Source of the DNA: Verrucomicrobiaceae bacterium
Lineage (GTDB): Bacteria; Verrucomicrobiota; Verrucomicrobiia; Verrucomicrobiales; Verrucomicrobiaceae
Assembly: GCA_016713245.1 (NCBI GenBank)
Contig: JADJPM010000004.1
Location: 3,534,001-3,598,000, forward strand
Direction of reading: 5' to 3'
Length of the DNA: 64,000 nt
Shown: positions 32,605-41,900 of the stretch, in pieces
Layout of the letters: each line of letters starts with the position of its first letter
Position numbering within the stretch: position 1 is the first letter of the stretch
The notes under the pieces: generated by a model
What the model saw: the letters and a program-made list of their open reading frames with translations, nothing else
What the model was told of the DNA's origin: nothing
Database searches by the model: none
Made by a program: the position numbers and the translations under genes

Positions 32605-33306
32605 CTACGAGGCCGGTTTGGCCAGCGTGATATAGATGTGGCGCAAGATGAGGCTGGAACTCGATTTGTCACCCGCCGTGATGCGCAGATCACGGGCGCG
32701 GAGGTCGCCGGGCAAGGTCACGCGGCCGAGGCGCAGCACGCGGAAGGTTTCGGCATCCTTCGTGACCTTCTCCACCGGCAGTTCGGCTTCGATCTGCTGG
32801 CCCGCGAGGTCTGCCACGAGCTTCAGCGGCGCGGAAAGCACCGGGCAGGCATACTCGAGGTGCAGTTCGTAACTGCCCGCGGCCATGAACTCCACGCGCC
32901 ATTCCATCTCACCGATCTTCGCGGTCGGCTCGACGGATACGCTGCCCTTTGAAAGCGCTGGCGAGAGGGCAATGACGGCCTGCGCGGCTTCTTTCGGCTT
33001 TGCGGGCGCTTCCGGCATGGGCATTGGCATGGCAGGCTGTGGAGCACGAGCGGCGGCGAGGTCGATCACGCCACCACGTTTTAGCAGTTCCTGCACGCGG
33101 GCGATCTCCGCGAGGTAGGGAGCATTGTCCGAGGCACTCACGGCCCCTTTTTGCAGGCCAATCAAATACTGGCTGATGAGCGGAATGTGCCGCGTGCTCA
33201 GCTCCCGCTGATAAATGGCCTCCATCTGCTCCAGCGTCGCAGGTGCGGTCGTCTGCGCCGGCAAAGCGGAGACAGCAATGAGCATGATGAAAGCGGCGCG
33301 GATCAT
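32605..33306 (-). CDS. Hypothetical exported protein with beta-sandwich domain
   Basis: A 233-residue protein with signal peptide (RAAFIMLIAVSALPA). A helical part (25-95) has a Met/Pro-rich linker (PAMPMPMPEAPAKP). Residues 115-233 resemble the beta-sandwich unit found in its two operon neighbours: a conserved EMEWRVEFMAAGSYELHLEYAC segment matches SAEWKLPALPPGGYEVMLRYRC in the 230-residue protein. No enzyme motif is visible. Its start codon overlaps the upstream gene's stop by 4 bases (ATGA), so translation is coupled. Confidence 0.75.
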   Translation of the reverse strand: MIRAAFIMLIAVSALPAQTTAPATLEQMEAIYQRELSTRHIPLISQYLIGLQKGAVSASDNAPYLAEIARVQELLKRGGVIDLAAARAPQPAMPMPMPEAPAKPKEAAQAVIALSPALSKGSVSVEPTAKIGEMEWRVEFMAAGSYELHLEYACPVLSAPLKLVADLAGQQIEAELPVEKVTKDAETFRVLRLGRVTLPGDLRARDLRITAGDKSSSSLILRHIYITLAKPAS

Positions 33307-34763
33307 TTCTTCGAGTTGTTGTCGTGGCTCAGCGCCCAGGCACCCGAGGGCGGCACGCGCGTCTTCGCGGCCTGCTCGCGGGCAAAGAGAGACTTCAGCA
33401 AAGCGTTCTCTCCCATGCTGCTCTTCTTGTTTATCGGCACAAACAACGCAGCGAGGCCTTGATCGATAAGCACATTCTGAAACAGGCCCACATCCGGCAG
33501 AAACACCAGCGCCTCCAGTTCGTCCGCGCCTTCACGCATCGGCCGGGCCACGAGGCGCAGTGTTTTGCCACGCAAATAGCCAGCGGTGAATTCCTGCGCC
33601 GCACGCCCGACCGCCAGCGCGTCTTCGACATCCACGCGAAACCTCGCCGCCATCGTGTTCAGGATCTTGTCATCGCTTTTCACCGGAGCACACACCACCC
33701 AAAGCAGGCGCACCTTCAGCTCGCGGCCTTCGTGCAGCACCTTGAAGCGATCTCCTGCCTCCGGTGGCCCCTCGGCCAAAGTGGCTTCAATGACCTCATC
33801 GAAGCCATCGAGATTTCCTGCCGCATCCGCCAGCGAACGCGGCGGCGAGAAGCGCGGCTTCTCGTCCTTTTTCTCCGCCAGACGCTCCAGACGCTTCAAC
33901 TCGGTCTTCACCTCGTTTTTATCTTTGGCATCCACACGCTCCAATTCGGTCCGATAAGCCTCCACGACGGCTTTTTGCGCCTCGGCGAGTTCGCTGGCCA
34001 AAGTCGAGCGAATGGCCTCCAGCGCCGCTTTCGCATCCACGGGCTCCACTTTGGCCCTCGGCGCGGCTTCCGTCACCGGCACGAGTCTCAGACCACGCAG
34101 CCGGATGATATTCGCCGGATACCCGCTCGCCGCCACGAGCCGTAGCGTGATCGGGGTGCGAGTGAAGGTCATCTCCCCACTTTGCACCTTCGCAAAGGTC
34201 GTCTCATCGGCGCTTTGGGTGATCTCCATGGTCACGCGGTTGTTGGTGGCACTCGAGAGGCCGGTCACCTCGCCAAACTCGAACACTGCCTTCTCCTGCG
34301 GCTGCATTTTCGCGGACGCAAAGGCCACCGGCGCATCCGTCATGTTCGCCTCGAACTCCAGACGATACTTCCCCGGCGTGAGCCGGAAGAGCGACCACTC
34401 CACGCCACTGCCACTCGAACGAAAATTGCCCAACGACTCACCCGAAGCCTGCGCCGACCCCATCATCCGAGTGCCCGCCAAGCCGAGGGGCACCGCGTTC
34501 GTGCTCTCCGCTCCTTCATAAATCACCGCGAGCTGCTGGCGACGCTGCTGGAACTGCTTCGCCTGCTCATAGTCACCCGCCGCAGCCAGCGCCGTCTCAC
34601 GAGCCGCCAACGCCAGCACATACTGCTCCGTAACCTTCTGCGAATCCGCCAGCGCCTTCGTCAGCAAAGCCTGGCGAGCCTCCACCAGATCCGCAGGCTC
34701 CTGCGCCGCGATGCTCGAAGCAGCAAGGAGAGCGAAGAAGATTCTGGAGAGCAGCAAGCGCAT
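33303..34763 (-). CDS. Exported protein: coiled coil, beta-sandwich, nuclease-like C-terminus
   Basis: A 486-residue protein with signal peptide (MRLLLSRIFFALLAASSIAA); ATG 34763 is used rather than an upstream TTG. Residues 25-85 and 230-300 are Ala/Glu/Gln/Arg-rich coiled coils. A beta-sandwich at about 110-230 contains VEWSLFRLTPGKYRLEFEAN, shared with the operon neighbours. Residues 320-460 look like a staphylococcal-nuclease fold (GDRFKVLHEGRELKVRLLWV ... RGKTLRLVARP ... LIDQGLAALF), but the usual catalytic Arg/Glu set is not clearly present. Function unknown; a structural or binding role is as likely as nuclease activity. Confidence 0.75.
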   Translation of the reverse strand: MRLLLSRIFFALLAASSIAAQEPADLVEARQALLTKALADSQKVTEQYVLALAARETALAAAGDYEQAKQFQQRRQQLAVIYEGAESTNAVPLGLAGTRMMGSAQASGESLGNFRSSGSGVEWSLFRLTPGKYRLEFEANMTDAPVAFASAKMQPQEKAVFEFGEVTGLSSATNNRVTMEITQSADETTFAKVQSGEMTFTRTPITLRLVAASGYPANIIRLRGLRLVPVTEAAPRAKVEPVDAKAALEAIRSTLASELAEAQKAVVEAYRTELERVDAKDKNEVKTELKRLERLAEKKDEKPRFSPPRSLADAAGNLDGFDEVIEATLAEGPPEAGDRFKVLHEGRELKVRLLWVVCAPVKSDDKILNTMAARFRVDVEDALAVGRAAQEFTAGYLRGKTLRLVARPMREGADELEALVFLPDVGLFQNVLIDQGLAALFVPINKKSSMGENALLKSLFAREQAAKTRVPPSGAWALSHDNNSKK

Positions 34764-34774
34764 GAGAGAGGGAT

Positions 34775-35467
34775 TCAACGGGAGGCGGGCACCAGTTCCA
34801 CACCGAGGAGTTGCATGAGATTGTCTTTAAAAATCGTCGCCGCGGTGAGCGTGAATGTCGTGGCACCTTCGCTGAGCTTCAACGTGCCGAGGTTTCGTTC
34901 CTCCGGCCCCTTCAGCGTGGTCTCGATGGTTCCCGTGAGCGTGAAGCGAGCCTCCTTTGCCGTGAGGCTACCGCCTTCCAGCGGACCACAGCGATAGCGC
35001 AGCATCACCTCGTAGCCGCCGGGCGGCAAGGCGGGCAGCTTCCACTCCGCCGAGGCACCGGGCCGCGTCCATCCCGTGATGGCTCCGCCCTCGCGCTTTA
35101 CCTCTTTGAGCACCGCAGAGTCGATGGACAGGGTGATCTTCTCGCCGAGTTGAGCGGATTTCATCGAAAGCTCGCGGGATTGCAGCAGCAGCAGTTCCTT
35201 GTCGAGCCGCTCGATCTCATGCTGAAGCTTCAGCCGCTCTTTTCGGGCACGAATAGCTCCATCGTAATCGCTTGCCGCAGCGAGCCGTTTTTCCAAAGCC
35301 GTCAGTTCAGACATCTGTCGTTTCACCGGTCCCAGCGTCGCCGCGATCCATGACCGCTCAAAGTTCAGCCTCAGCGCCGCCACTTCCTGCGCACACGCCG
35401 TGGCAGCCAGCCCCGCGCCAAGCAGCAGGCAGGCTCCCAGACGGCGCAAAGACACAGCAGTTTCCAT
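34775..35467 (-). CDS. Hypothetical exported protein with coiled coil and beta-sandwich
   Basis: A 230-residue protein, first gene of the operon. Signal peptide VSLRRLGACLLLGAGLAATACA, then a coiled coil at about 45-105 (LTALEKRLAAASDYDGAIRARKERL), followed by a beta-sandwich at 110-230 with SAEWKLPALPPGGYEVML. A Cys at about residue 25 could be lipidated, but the -3 position is atypical. The same architecture (signal, coiled coil, sandwich) recurs in the two downstream proteins, suggesting a complex or descent by duplication. The next gene starts 11 bases after the stop. Confidence 0.75.
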   Translation of the reverse strand: METAVSLRRLGACLLLGAGLAATACAQEVAALRLNFERSWIAATLGPVKRQMSELTALEKRLAAASDYDGAIRARKERLKLQHEIERLDKELLLLQSRELSMKSAQLGEKITLSIDSAVLKEVKREGGAITGWTRPGASAEWKLPALPPGGYEVMLRYRCGPLEGGSLTAKEARFTLTGTIETTLKGPEERNLGTLKLSEGATTFTLTAATIFKDNLMQLLGVELVPASR

Positions 35468-35536
35468 TCGATTGCAGGGAGCCGAGAGTAGCGAGAAGCG
35501 GCCTTTTGCACAAGAGGCAATCCCAGCCTCATTCGA

Positions 35537-37450
35537 TCAAGACAACTTGTCGCGAAAGTCCTCGTAGCTGAAGCGGCGGACGACGCGGTATTCCTTCTTC
35601 GCCGGATCGTAGATCGCGATGTCCGGATGGTGCACGCCGTTGAAGGTCGTCGTTTTCACCATCGTGTAGTGCGCCATGTCCGCGAAGACGAGTCGCTGGC
35701 CGACTTGCAGCGGCTCCGGGAAGGAGAAGCCGTGCAGCACATCGCCAGCGAGGCAGGTCATGCCGCCCACTTTGTATTCGTGCGCAAACTCGCCCGGCAT
35801 GCCGCCGCCGAAAATGTGCGGCCGGTAAGGCATCTCCATCGTGTCCGGCATGTGGGCGCTGGCGGAGAGATCGAGGATGGCGGTGGGCAGGATGTCGCAG
35901 GCATCCGCTTCGGATTCTTCGTCCTCGGGCAGGGCCTCGGCGGAGACACCGAGCACATGCACATCAAACGGCACGAGCGAGCCATCCGCACGGCGCAGGA
36001 TGTTGTCAGGACGTGCATCGGCGATTTTGAGGCCGTCCTCGCGTGCGTAGGTGTTTTCGCGTTCCTTGGTGAAACCGAGAGCGGAGAACCAGGCATCGAT
36101 TTCTTCGACGGAGGGGTTTTCGCCGATGATGAAGGGCTGGCTCGTGAGAATGCGCAAACCGTCTGCTGCCTCGATGACAGCTTCAAAGCGCCAGTCGAGG
36201 CCGAAGAGCGCATTGCAGGCCAGCACATTGGTCAGATAACCTCGTGCGGCACCGACAGCTCCAAAGTTCGGTGGCTTGGTCCACTTCAGCACGCGTGACT
36301 GGTCCTGCGTGAGGCAGACGTCGTGCTCCGAGGCTCCTTCGAGTTCATGAAGGCCGCGGATGTAGTCTCCAAAGTTAGCTGACGAGACCAAGCAGCCATT
36401 CAACCGCGCCCATTGGCGAAGGGATTCGGCCTCGGCGTGGAGCCGTTGCGCCGCATCTGGGCGATCAAGCCTTCCTTCGGCATCTTCGAGGCGGCGGAGG
36501 AGTCGGACTGCTGCATCGCGAGCATCTTGCGGCGTGCGGCTGGCGGGAGAATCGGAGCGATCTTGGTCATGGGCGAGTGTGGTTTCAGGTTTGGAAATGG
36601 CAACGGAGGTTTTGCGGGCACCGACGATGTCCTGCACCTCCGCGATGAGATAACCCGTGTTCAGGCCGACGGCTTCGCCGGGTTCGAGATACACGTGTTC
36701 CTTGCCCCAGCGGGCTTTGAAGGTCTTCAGCAGGCGGATGAGGCGCTCGAGATCGTAGTCGCTGCGGGAGATGTGATGACCACCGCCCATATTGATCCAT
36801 TCCACCTGCTCGATGAGCTTGGGAAAACGCTTCTCCACGGCACCCACGACGCGTTCGAGCACATCGCTGCCTTGTTCGCAAAGCGCATGAAAGTGCAGGC
36901 CCTCGATGCCGCTGAGGTCTTCGCCTTCCAGCGAATCCGCACGAATGCCGAGACGACAGCCCGGCGAGCACGGATCGTAGAGCGAGACCTCCACCTCGCT
37001 GTGCTCCGGGTTCACACGGATGCCGGGGCTGGGTGCATTTTTGCCCGCAGCACGAGCGGCCTCGATCATCGGGCGGAATTTGCGCCACTGGGCCAGGGAG
37101 TTGAAGCTGATGTGGTTCGCGATGGGAATGATCTGCTCCATCTCCTTCGGTTTGAAGGCGGGGGCATAAACGTGGACCTCCTTCCCAAACTCGTGGTAGG
37201 CCAGCAGGGCCTCGTTCAAGCCGCTGGCGCAGCAGCCGCTCAGATACTCCCGCACCAGATCGAAGGTGCTGAACATCGAAAAGCCCTTCAAGGCCAGCAG
37301 TACCTTCACGCCTGCCTCACGCTGCACGAGGGCGAGACGCTCCAGGTTTTTCCGCAGCAATTCGAGATCGACGACGAAGGCGGGAGTCTCGATGCTGTGG
37401 ATGTCAAAGGCCGGGGCGGGCTGGTCAAAGACGTGCGGAGGGGTGAACAT
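35537..37450 (-). CDS. nspC: Carboxynorspermidine decarboxylase with in-frame kinase-like insertion
   Basis: A PLP-dependent decarboxylase forming norspermidine or spermidine from its carboxy precursor. Residues 1-275 and 521-637 match NspC: PLP-Lys in VLLALKGFS, INMGGGHHIS, PGEAVGLNTGYLIAEV, then TAILDLSASAHMPDTMEMPYRP and GMTCLAGDV. A normal NspC has about 380 residues. Here about 245 extra residues (276-520, near 35890-36625) interrupt the enzyme just before the AILD(x)SA(x)AHMPD segment. The insert resembles the polyvalent-protein kinase domain (Kinase-PolyVal type): SRVLKWTKPPNFG, LRILTSQPFIIGENPSVEEI, and the catalytic-loop-like ADARPDNIL followed by LVPFDV. The whole frame is open, so a fused protein is expected. 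ATG 37450 was chosen from the NspC N-terminus. Confidence 0.9.
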   Translation of the reverse strand: MFTPPHVFDQPAPAFDIHSIETPAFVVDLELLRKNLERLALVQREAGVKVLLALKGFSMFSTFDLVREYLSGCCASGLNEALLAYHEFGKEVHVYAPAFKPKEMEQIIPIANHISFNSLAQWRKFRPMIEAARAAGKNAPSPGIRVNPEHSEVEVSLYDPCSPGCRLGIRADSLEGEDLSGIEGLHFHALCEQGSDVLERVVGAVEKRFPKLIEQVEWINMGGGHHISRSDYDLERLIRLLKTFKARWGKEHVYLEPGEAVGLNTGYLIAEVQDIVGARKTSVAISKPETTLAHDQDRSDSPASRTPQDARDAAVRLLRRLEDAEGRLDRPDAAQRLHAEAESLRQWARLNGCLVSSANFGDYIRGLHELEGASEHDVCLTQDQSRVLKWTKPPNFGAVGAARGYLTNVLACNALFGLDWRFEAVIEAADGLRILTSQPFIIGENPSVEEIDAWFSALGFTKERENTYAREDGLKIADARPDNILRRADGSLVPFDVHVLGVSAEALPEDEESEADACDILPTAILDLSASAHMPDTMEMPYRPHIFGGGMPGEFAHEYKVGGMTCLAGDVLHGFSFPEPLQVGQRLVFADMAHYTMVKTTTFNGVHHPDIAIYDPAKKEYRVVRRFSYEDFRDKLS

Positions 37451-37509
37451 GGGCCGCGGATAGTGGATGGCCCAGCGGGAATGTCGAATGACGATTGCGT
37501 CCCGCGATC

Positions 37510-37752
37510 TCAACGGAGCACGAGATCCTTCACCCGACGCGGGATCATGGCATTCCGCACGACATCCGGGCTCACGCTGCGGAGGAAATCCATCAGGATG
37601 ACGGGCGACTCGACGATCATCCGCTCAATGAGATCGCGACGATGCGTCCAGCGGGAGTTTTGATGCAGGTAATCGAGATCGGCGAGGATTTCCTCGACAT
37701 CGTGCTCGCTGAAACCGGCGAGCTGGAAGGCATAGGGATCGATGAGCGGCAT
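37510..37752 (-). CDS. Small hypothetical protein upstream of nspC
   Basis: An 80-residue, mostly helical, charged protein (FSEHDVEEILADLDYLHQN, RRDLIERMIVESPVILMDFL). I do not recognise a family. It has no signal peptide or membrane helix. It starts 24 bases downstream of the 3' end of tRNA-Tyr on the same strand and ends 59 bp before nspC, so it may be co-transcribed with both. Confidence 0.65.
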   Translation of the reverse strand: MPLIDPYAFQLAGFSEHDVEEILADLDYLHQNSRWTHRRDLIERMIVESPVILMDFLRSVSPDVVRNAMIPRRVKDLVLR

Positions 37753-37775
37753 TCCAGTGTCCTCGTGCGTGGAGA

Positions 37776-37861
37776 TGGTGGGTAGGGCTGGGTTCGAACC
37801 AGCGTAGGCGTAAGCCAGCAGATTTACAGTCTGCCCCCTTTAACCGCTCGGGCACCTACCC
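37776..37861 (-). tRNA. tRNA-Tyr (GTA)
   Basis: On the minus strand the acceptor GGGTAGG pairs with CCTACCC. The anticodon loop CTGTAAA has anticodon GTA, and a long class-II variable arm is present (about 86 nt total). The discriminator A and an encoded CCA are present (CCA complement TGG at 37776-37778). Confidence 0.95.
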
Positions 37862-37964
37862 ATCTCCTTCCTTGCGGAAGGGCGGCGATTATGACGGTGC
37901 TCGACGGGAATGCAACTCTCGATTTGCAGGAAGTTTGAGACGGCAAAAAAGCCGGGCGTTCCGC

Positions 37965-38852
37965 TCACTTTTCGGCCAGCAGGAGCTTCTTGCACTGGGC
38001 GAGGCCTCCGAGCTTGTCGGCGGGCAGCTTCGGCCAGGCGAGCTTCATGCGCTGCATCTCATGGAGGATGGCGGCGCTGACGATGAGGCGCATGTTTTTC
38101 TTGTCATCGGCCGGGACGACATACCAGGGGCAGTCTTCCGTGCCGGTGGTGCGGATGGCATCCTCGTAGGCGTGCATGTACTCCTTCCAGTGGGCTCGCT
38201 CACGCACATCGGCCTCTTCAAACTTCCAGTTTTTGCTCGGCGTGTCGATGCGGGCCAGGAAGCGCTTCTTCTGCTCCTCCTTCGAGACATGCAGGAAGAA
38301 CTTCACGATGCGGATGCCATTGCGATGGCTGTAGGCCTCGAAGTTGCGGATGTCCTTCAAGCGGTCGTCGAAGAGCTTGTTGAGGTTGCTGGTGGTCTTG
38401 CTCGGCAGTCGCTGGATCTTCGTGACGATCTCCGGATGAACACGGCAGACGAGCACCTCCTCGTAGTAGCTGCGGTTGAAAATGCCGATGCGTCCCCGGG
38501 GCGGCATGACGCGGTTCGTTCTCCAAAGGAAGTCGTGGTCCAGCTCGGCCTCGGTGGGCCTTTTGAAAGCGTGGGATTCCACGCCCTGGGTGTTCACGCC
38601 GCTCATGACATGCTTGATCGTGCTGTCCTTTCCAGCAGCATCCATGGCCTGAAAGATGAGCAGCAGCCCCTGGTGGTTCTGCGCATACATCTTCTGCTGG
38701 AGCTCGTCGATCTCGACACGGAACTCGGCGATGAGCGATTCATAGTGCGCATCATTTTGATAAAGGTCCTTCACCTTGGTTTTCGCCTTCTTGATGCGGA
38801 AGGGCTTGCCGTCAGGCACACGGAAATCATCGAGGTCGAGCTTGAGCTTCAT
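37965..38852 (-). CDS. ppk2: Polyphosphate kinase 2 family protein
   Basis: A 295-residue cytosolic PPK2 that transfers phosphate between polyphosphate and nucleotides. Walker A QAMDAAGKDST (68-78), FKRPTEAELDHDFLWR, and the Walker B/acidic strand GRIGIFNRSYYEEVLVCRVHPE (split here by its loop), with the lid region Arg/Lys-rich after residue 200. The single-domain length fits class I or III PPK2. The Asp/Asn residue that separates ADP- from AMP-using classes cannot be assigned with confidence by eye. The gene is alone, divergent from the large cytochrome c gene. Confidence 0.92.
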   Translation of the reverse strand: MKLKLDLDDFRVPDGKPFRIKKAKTKVKDLYQNDAHYESLIAEFRVEIDELQQKMYAQNHQGLLLIFQAMDAAGKDSTIKHVMSGVNTQGVESHAFKRPTEAELDHDFLWRTNRVMPPRGRIGIFNRSYYEEVLVCRVHPEIVTKIQRLPSKTTSNLNKLFDDRLKDIRNFEAYSHRNGIRIVKFFLHVSKEEQKKRFLARIDTPSKNWKFEEADVRERAHWKEYMHAYEDAIRTTGTEDCPWYVVPADDKKNMRLIVSAAILHEMQRMKLAWPKLPADKLGGLAQCKKLLLAEK

Positions 38853-38976
38853 GCAATGGCATGGGTAGCAGAGCAGCGGAGTGCTGAACAGGGTGAAATT
38901 TCCTCCATCACCAGAATACCACCACCGGGCACTTTCCGCGCTTCACGCGTCGCGGTGCGGCCCGTATTCTTTTTCC

Positions 38977-41900
38977 ATGAAACGGCTCGCCCTCTTCCTC
39001 TTCCTCTTCCTCTTCGCTCTCTGCCCTCTGCTCTCCGCGCAGGACAAAATCGTGACGAAAACCACCTACGCCAAAGCCTACGGCGAGACAAAAAACCCCG
39101 TCGCAGTCGATCCAGCGAAGGACCTGTCGCGCTATCCAGCCGTGGAGCCGAAGGACGCCATCGGCACCTGGCAGGTGAAAAAGGGCTTCAAGCTCCAGCT
39201 CGCCGCGCATGAGCCGCAGGTGCGTGACCCCATCGCCATCTGCTTCGACGAGCGCGGGCGCATGTTTGTGTGCGAAATGATCGACTACAGCGAGATGCGC
39301 GATGTCACGCCGCACCTCGGCCGCATCTCGATGCTGCAGGACAAGGACGGCGACGGCTATTTCGAAACAAGCCAGGTCTTCGCCGACGACCTGCCGTGGC
39401 CCACCGGCCTCATTTGGGCCAATGGCGGCCTGTTTGTCGGTGCCACGCCGGACATCTGGCGCTTTGAGGACAAGGACGACGACGGCAAGGCCGAGGTGCG
39501 TGAAAAAGTCTTCACCGGCTTCGGCACCGGGCTGAAAATCCTCAACGTGCAGGGCCTCATGAACAGCTTTCAATGGGGACAGGACAACAAGGTCCACATC
39601 CTCGCCGGTGGCGGCAATCGCGGCGTCATCACCAGCCCGAAGCGGCCTGATTTGAAGGGCATCGAGCTCGGTGGAAAAGACTTCTGGTTTGATCCGCGCA
39701 CGCTCGAGTTCGGACTCGAAGGCGGCGGGGCGCAATACGGCATGAGCTTCGACAACTATGGCCGCAAGTTCGCCTGCTCGAACAGCGACCACCTTCAATA
39801 CTGGGTTTACGACGACCAATACGCCAACCGCAATCCCTACTACCAGATGCCACCTGCCAAGCAGAGCATCGCCGTCGATGGCGGAGCCGCCGAAGTCTTC
39901 CGCCTCAGCCCCGACGAACCCTGGCGCATCATCCGCACGCGTTGGCGCATCGCTGGTGTGGTGAAAGGCGCGGTCGAGGGCGGCGGACGCGTCAGCGGCT
40001 ACTTCACCGGTGCCACCGGCACCACGATCTATCGCGGCGATGCCTACGGCCCCGAATTCGTGAACAACAGCTTCACCGGCGACGCCGGCGGCCAGCTCGT
40101 GCATCGCAAGATCATCAAACCCAGCGCCGACGGCATCTCCTTGATCGGCGAACGCCCCGCCGACGAGCACGGCTTCGAATTCGCCGCGTCCAAAGACACC
40201 TGGGTGCGCGTCGTGAATTTTTCCAATGCCCCCGACGGCTGCCTGCACATCTGCGACATGTATCGCGAAGTCATCGAGCACCCGTGGAGCATCCCCGACG
40301 AGATCAAGAAGCACATCGATCTGAACAACGGCAATGATCGTGGGCGTATCTACCGCATTGTCCCTGACCAAATCCATTCGTCCTATCTGTCCGATCAGAC
40401 CGATCCCAAAAAACTCCGCCGCACGGCCAACCTCCACACCGCCAGCACCGAAGACCTCGTGAAGCTCCTCGGCCATCCCAACGGATGGCACCGCGACACC
40501 GCGCAGCGTCTGCTCTTCGAACGCCAAGACAAAGCCGCCGTGCCGCTACTGACAGCTTTCATTCGTAACGCAGCAAGGCTGCCATCCACCCAAGGGGCTG
40601 AGATTGCCCTCTTGCCTGCGCTAGCGAAACTACATGCGCTCAGTGCATTGAAAGGGTTGGGAGGATTGACCGATTCTGTGGTCAATGCAGCTCTTTCAGA
40701 TGCTGACCTGAATGTGCAAATCAGAGGATTGCAGATGTTCGAAACGCTTCTGAAAAAGGACTCCCAAACACCTGCGTCAAGCTTCCAGACTCTCGAGAAA
40801 GTTGCTCGTTCGCCAGCCCCTCGCGTGCGTTACCAAATTGCGTTAAGTCTGGGGCCCGCCCCCTACAGCTTGGATATGCTAGGCACACTGGATATGCAGG
40901 AGGCAGGCAGCGAAAACATACTTGATGCATATCTAGCATCGGCACCAGACGCAGCGCTTCCCATTTTGCTTTCTCGGATGAATAAGAAGAAGGCCAGCTA
41001 CATCAGCTTTACAGCCCAGCAAAGAGCTAAAGTCTTTGAGGCTGCCGCAGCTTATTCAGCCGCAACTTCCAATTCGTCCACTTCAAATGATCTGAAGCCG
41101 GGCTTGTTGGTGGACAGCGTTTCCATATGGCCAGAACCGACAACAATCGCGGCGCTGGCAAAGGGCTTTAAGCGGGGGGGCATGACCTTGGAACAAGCAG
41201 ATACTGAAAAAAGGCTGGCCGCAGTGTTTGCAAAAGCTGCTACCACAACCCTAGACCCCAAGGCTACAGAATCCTCCCGCCTCGACGCCATCGAACTCCT
41301 CAGTGTGAGTTCCTCCAAAGAAGCTCAAACAGCTCTCATCGCCTGCCTCGGCGAAAAACAGCCCGAAGCCATCCAATCCGCCGCGATTCGCGTTTTAGCG
41401 CCAAACAGCTCCGCAGCCATCACGACGGCTTTGATCAGCAATTGGCCCCATTTCGGCCCGAAGGCTCAAAGTGTCGCTATGGAGGCACTTTTGGCTCGGG
41501 ATGACCGGGCGGTGGCGTTGCTGGAGGCGAAGGTGGTGAAGCCGGAGGCGTTTTCGGCGGCGCAGGTGCAGGCGCTTCTCAAGCACAAGTCTCCGAAAGT
41601 GGCCGCGGCGGCGAAAGCAGCGCTGGCGTCGGTGATTCCGCCTTCACGTGAGGAAATGGCGGCGAAGTTCAAACCAGTGATCGCTGCCAAGGGTGATGCG
41701 ACGAAGGGCCAGACGCAGTTCATGGGCCGTTGCATGATCTGCCACAAGGCAGGCGCGAATGGTTTCGCCGTAGGGCCGGACCTCATCACGGTGAAGACGA
41801 AGGGTCGCGAGGCGCTGCTGGAGGCCATCTTGATGCCGCACAAGGAGGTGGCGTCCCAATTCATCGCCTACACGGTGAATACGAAGGACGGGCAGACCAT

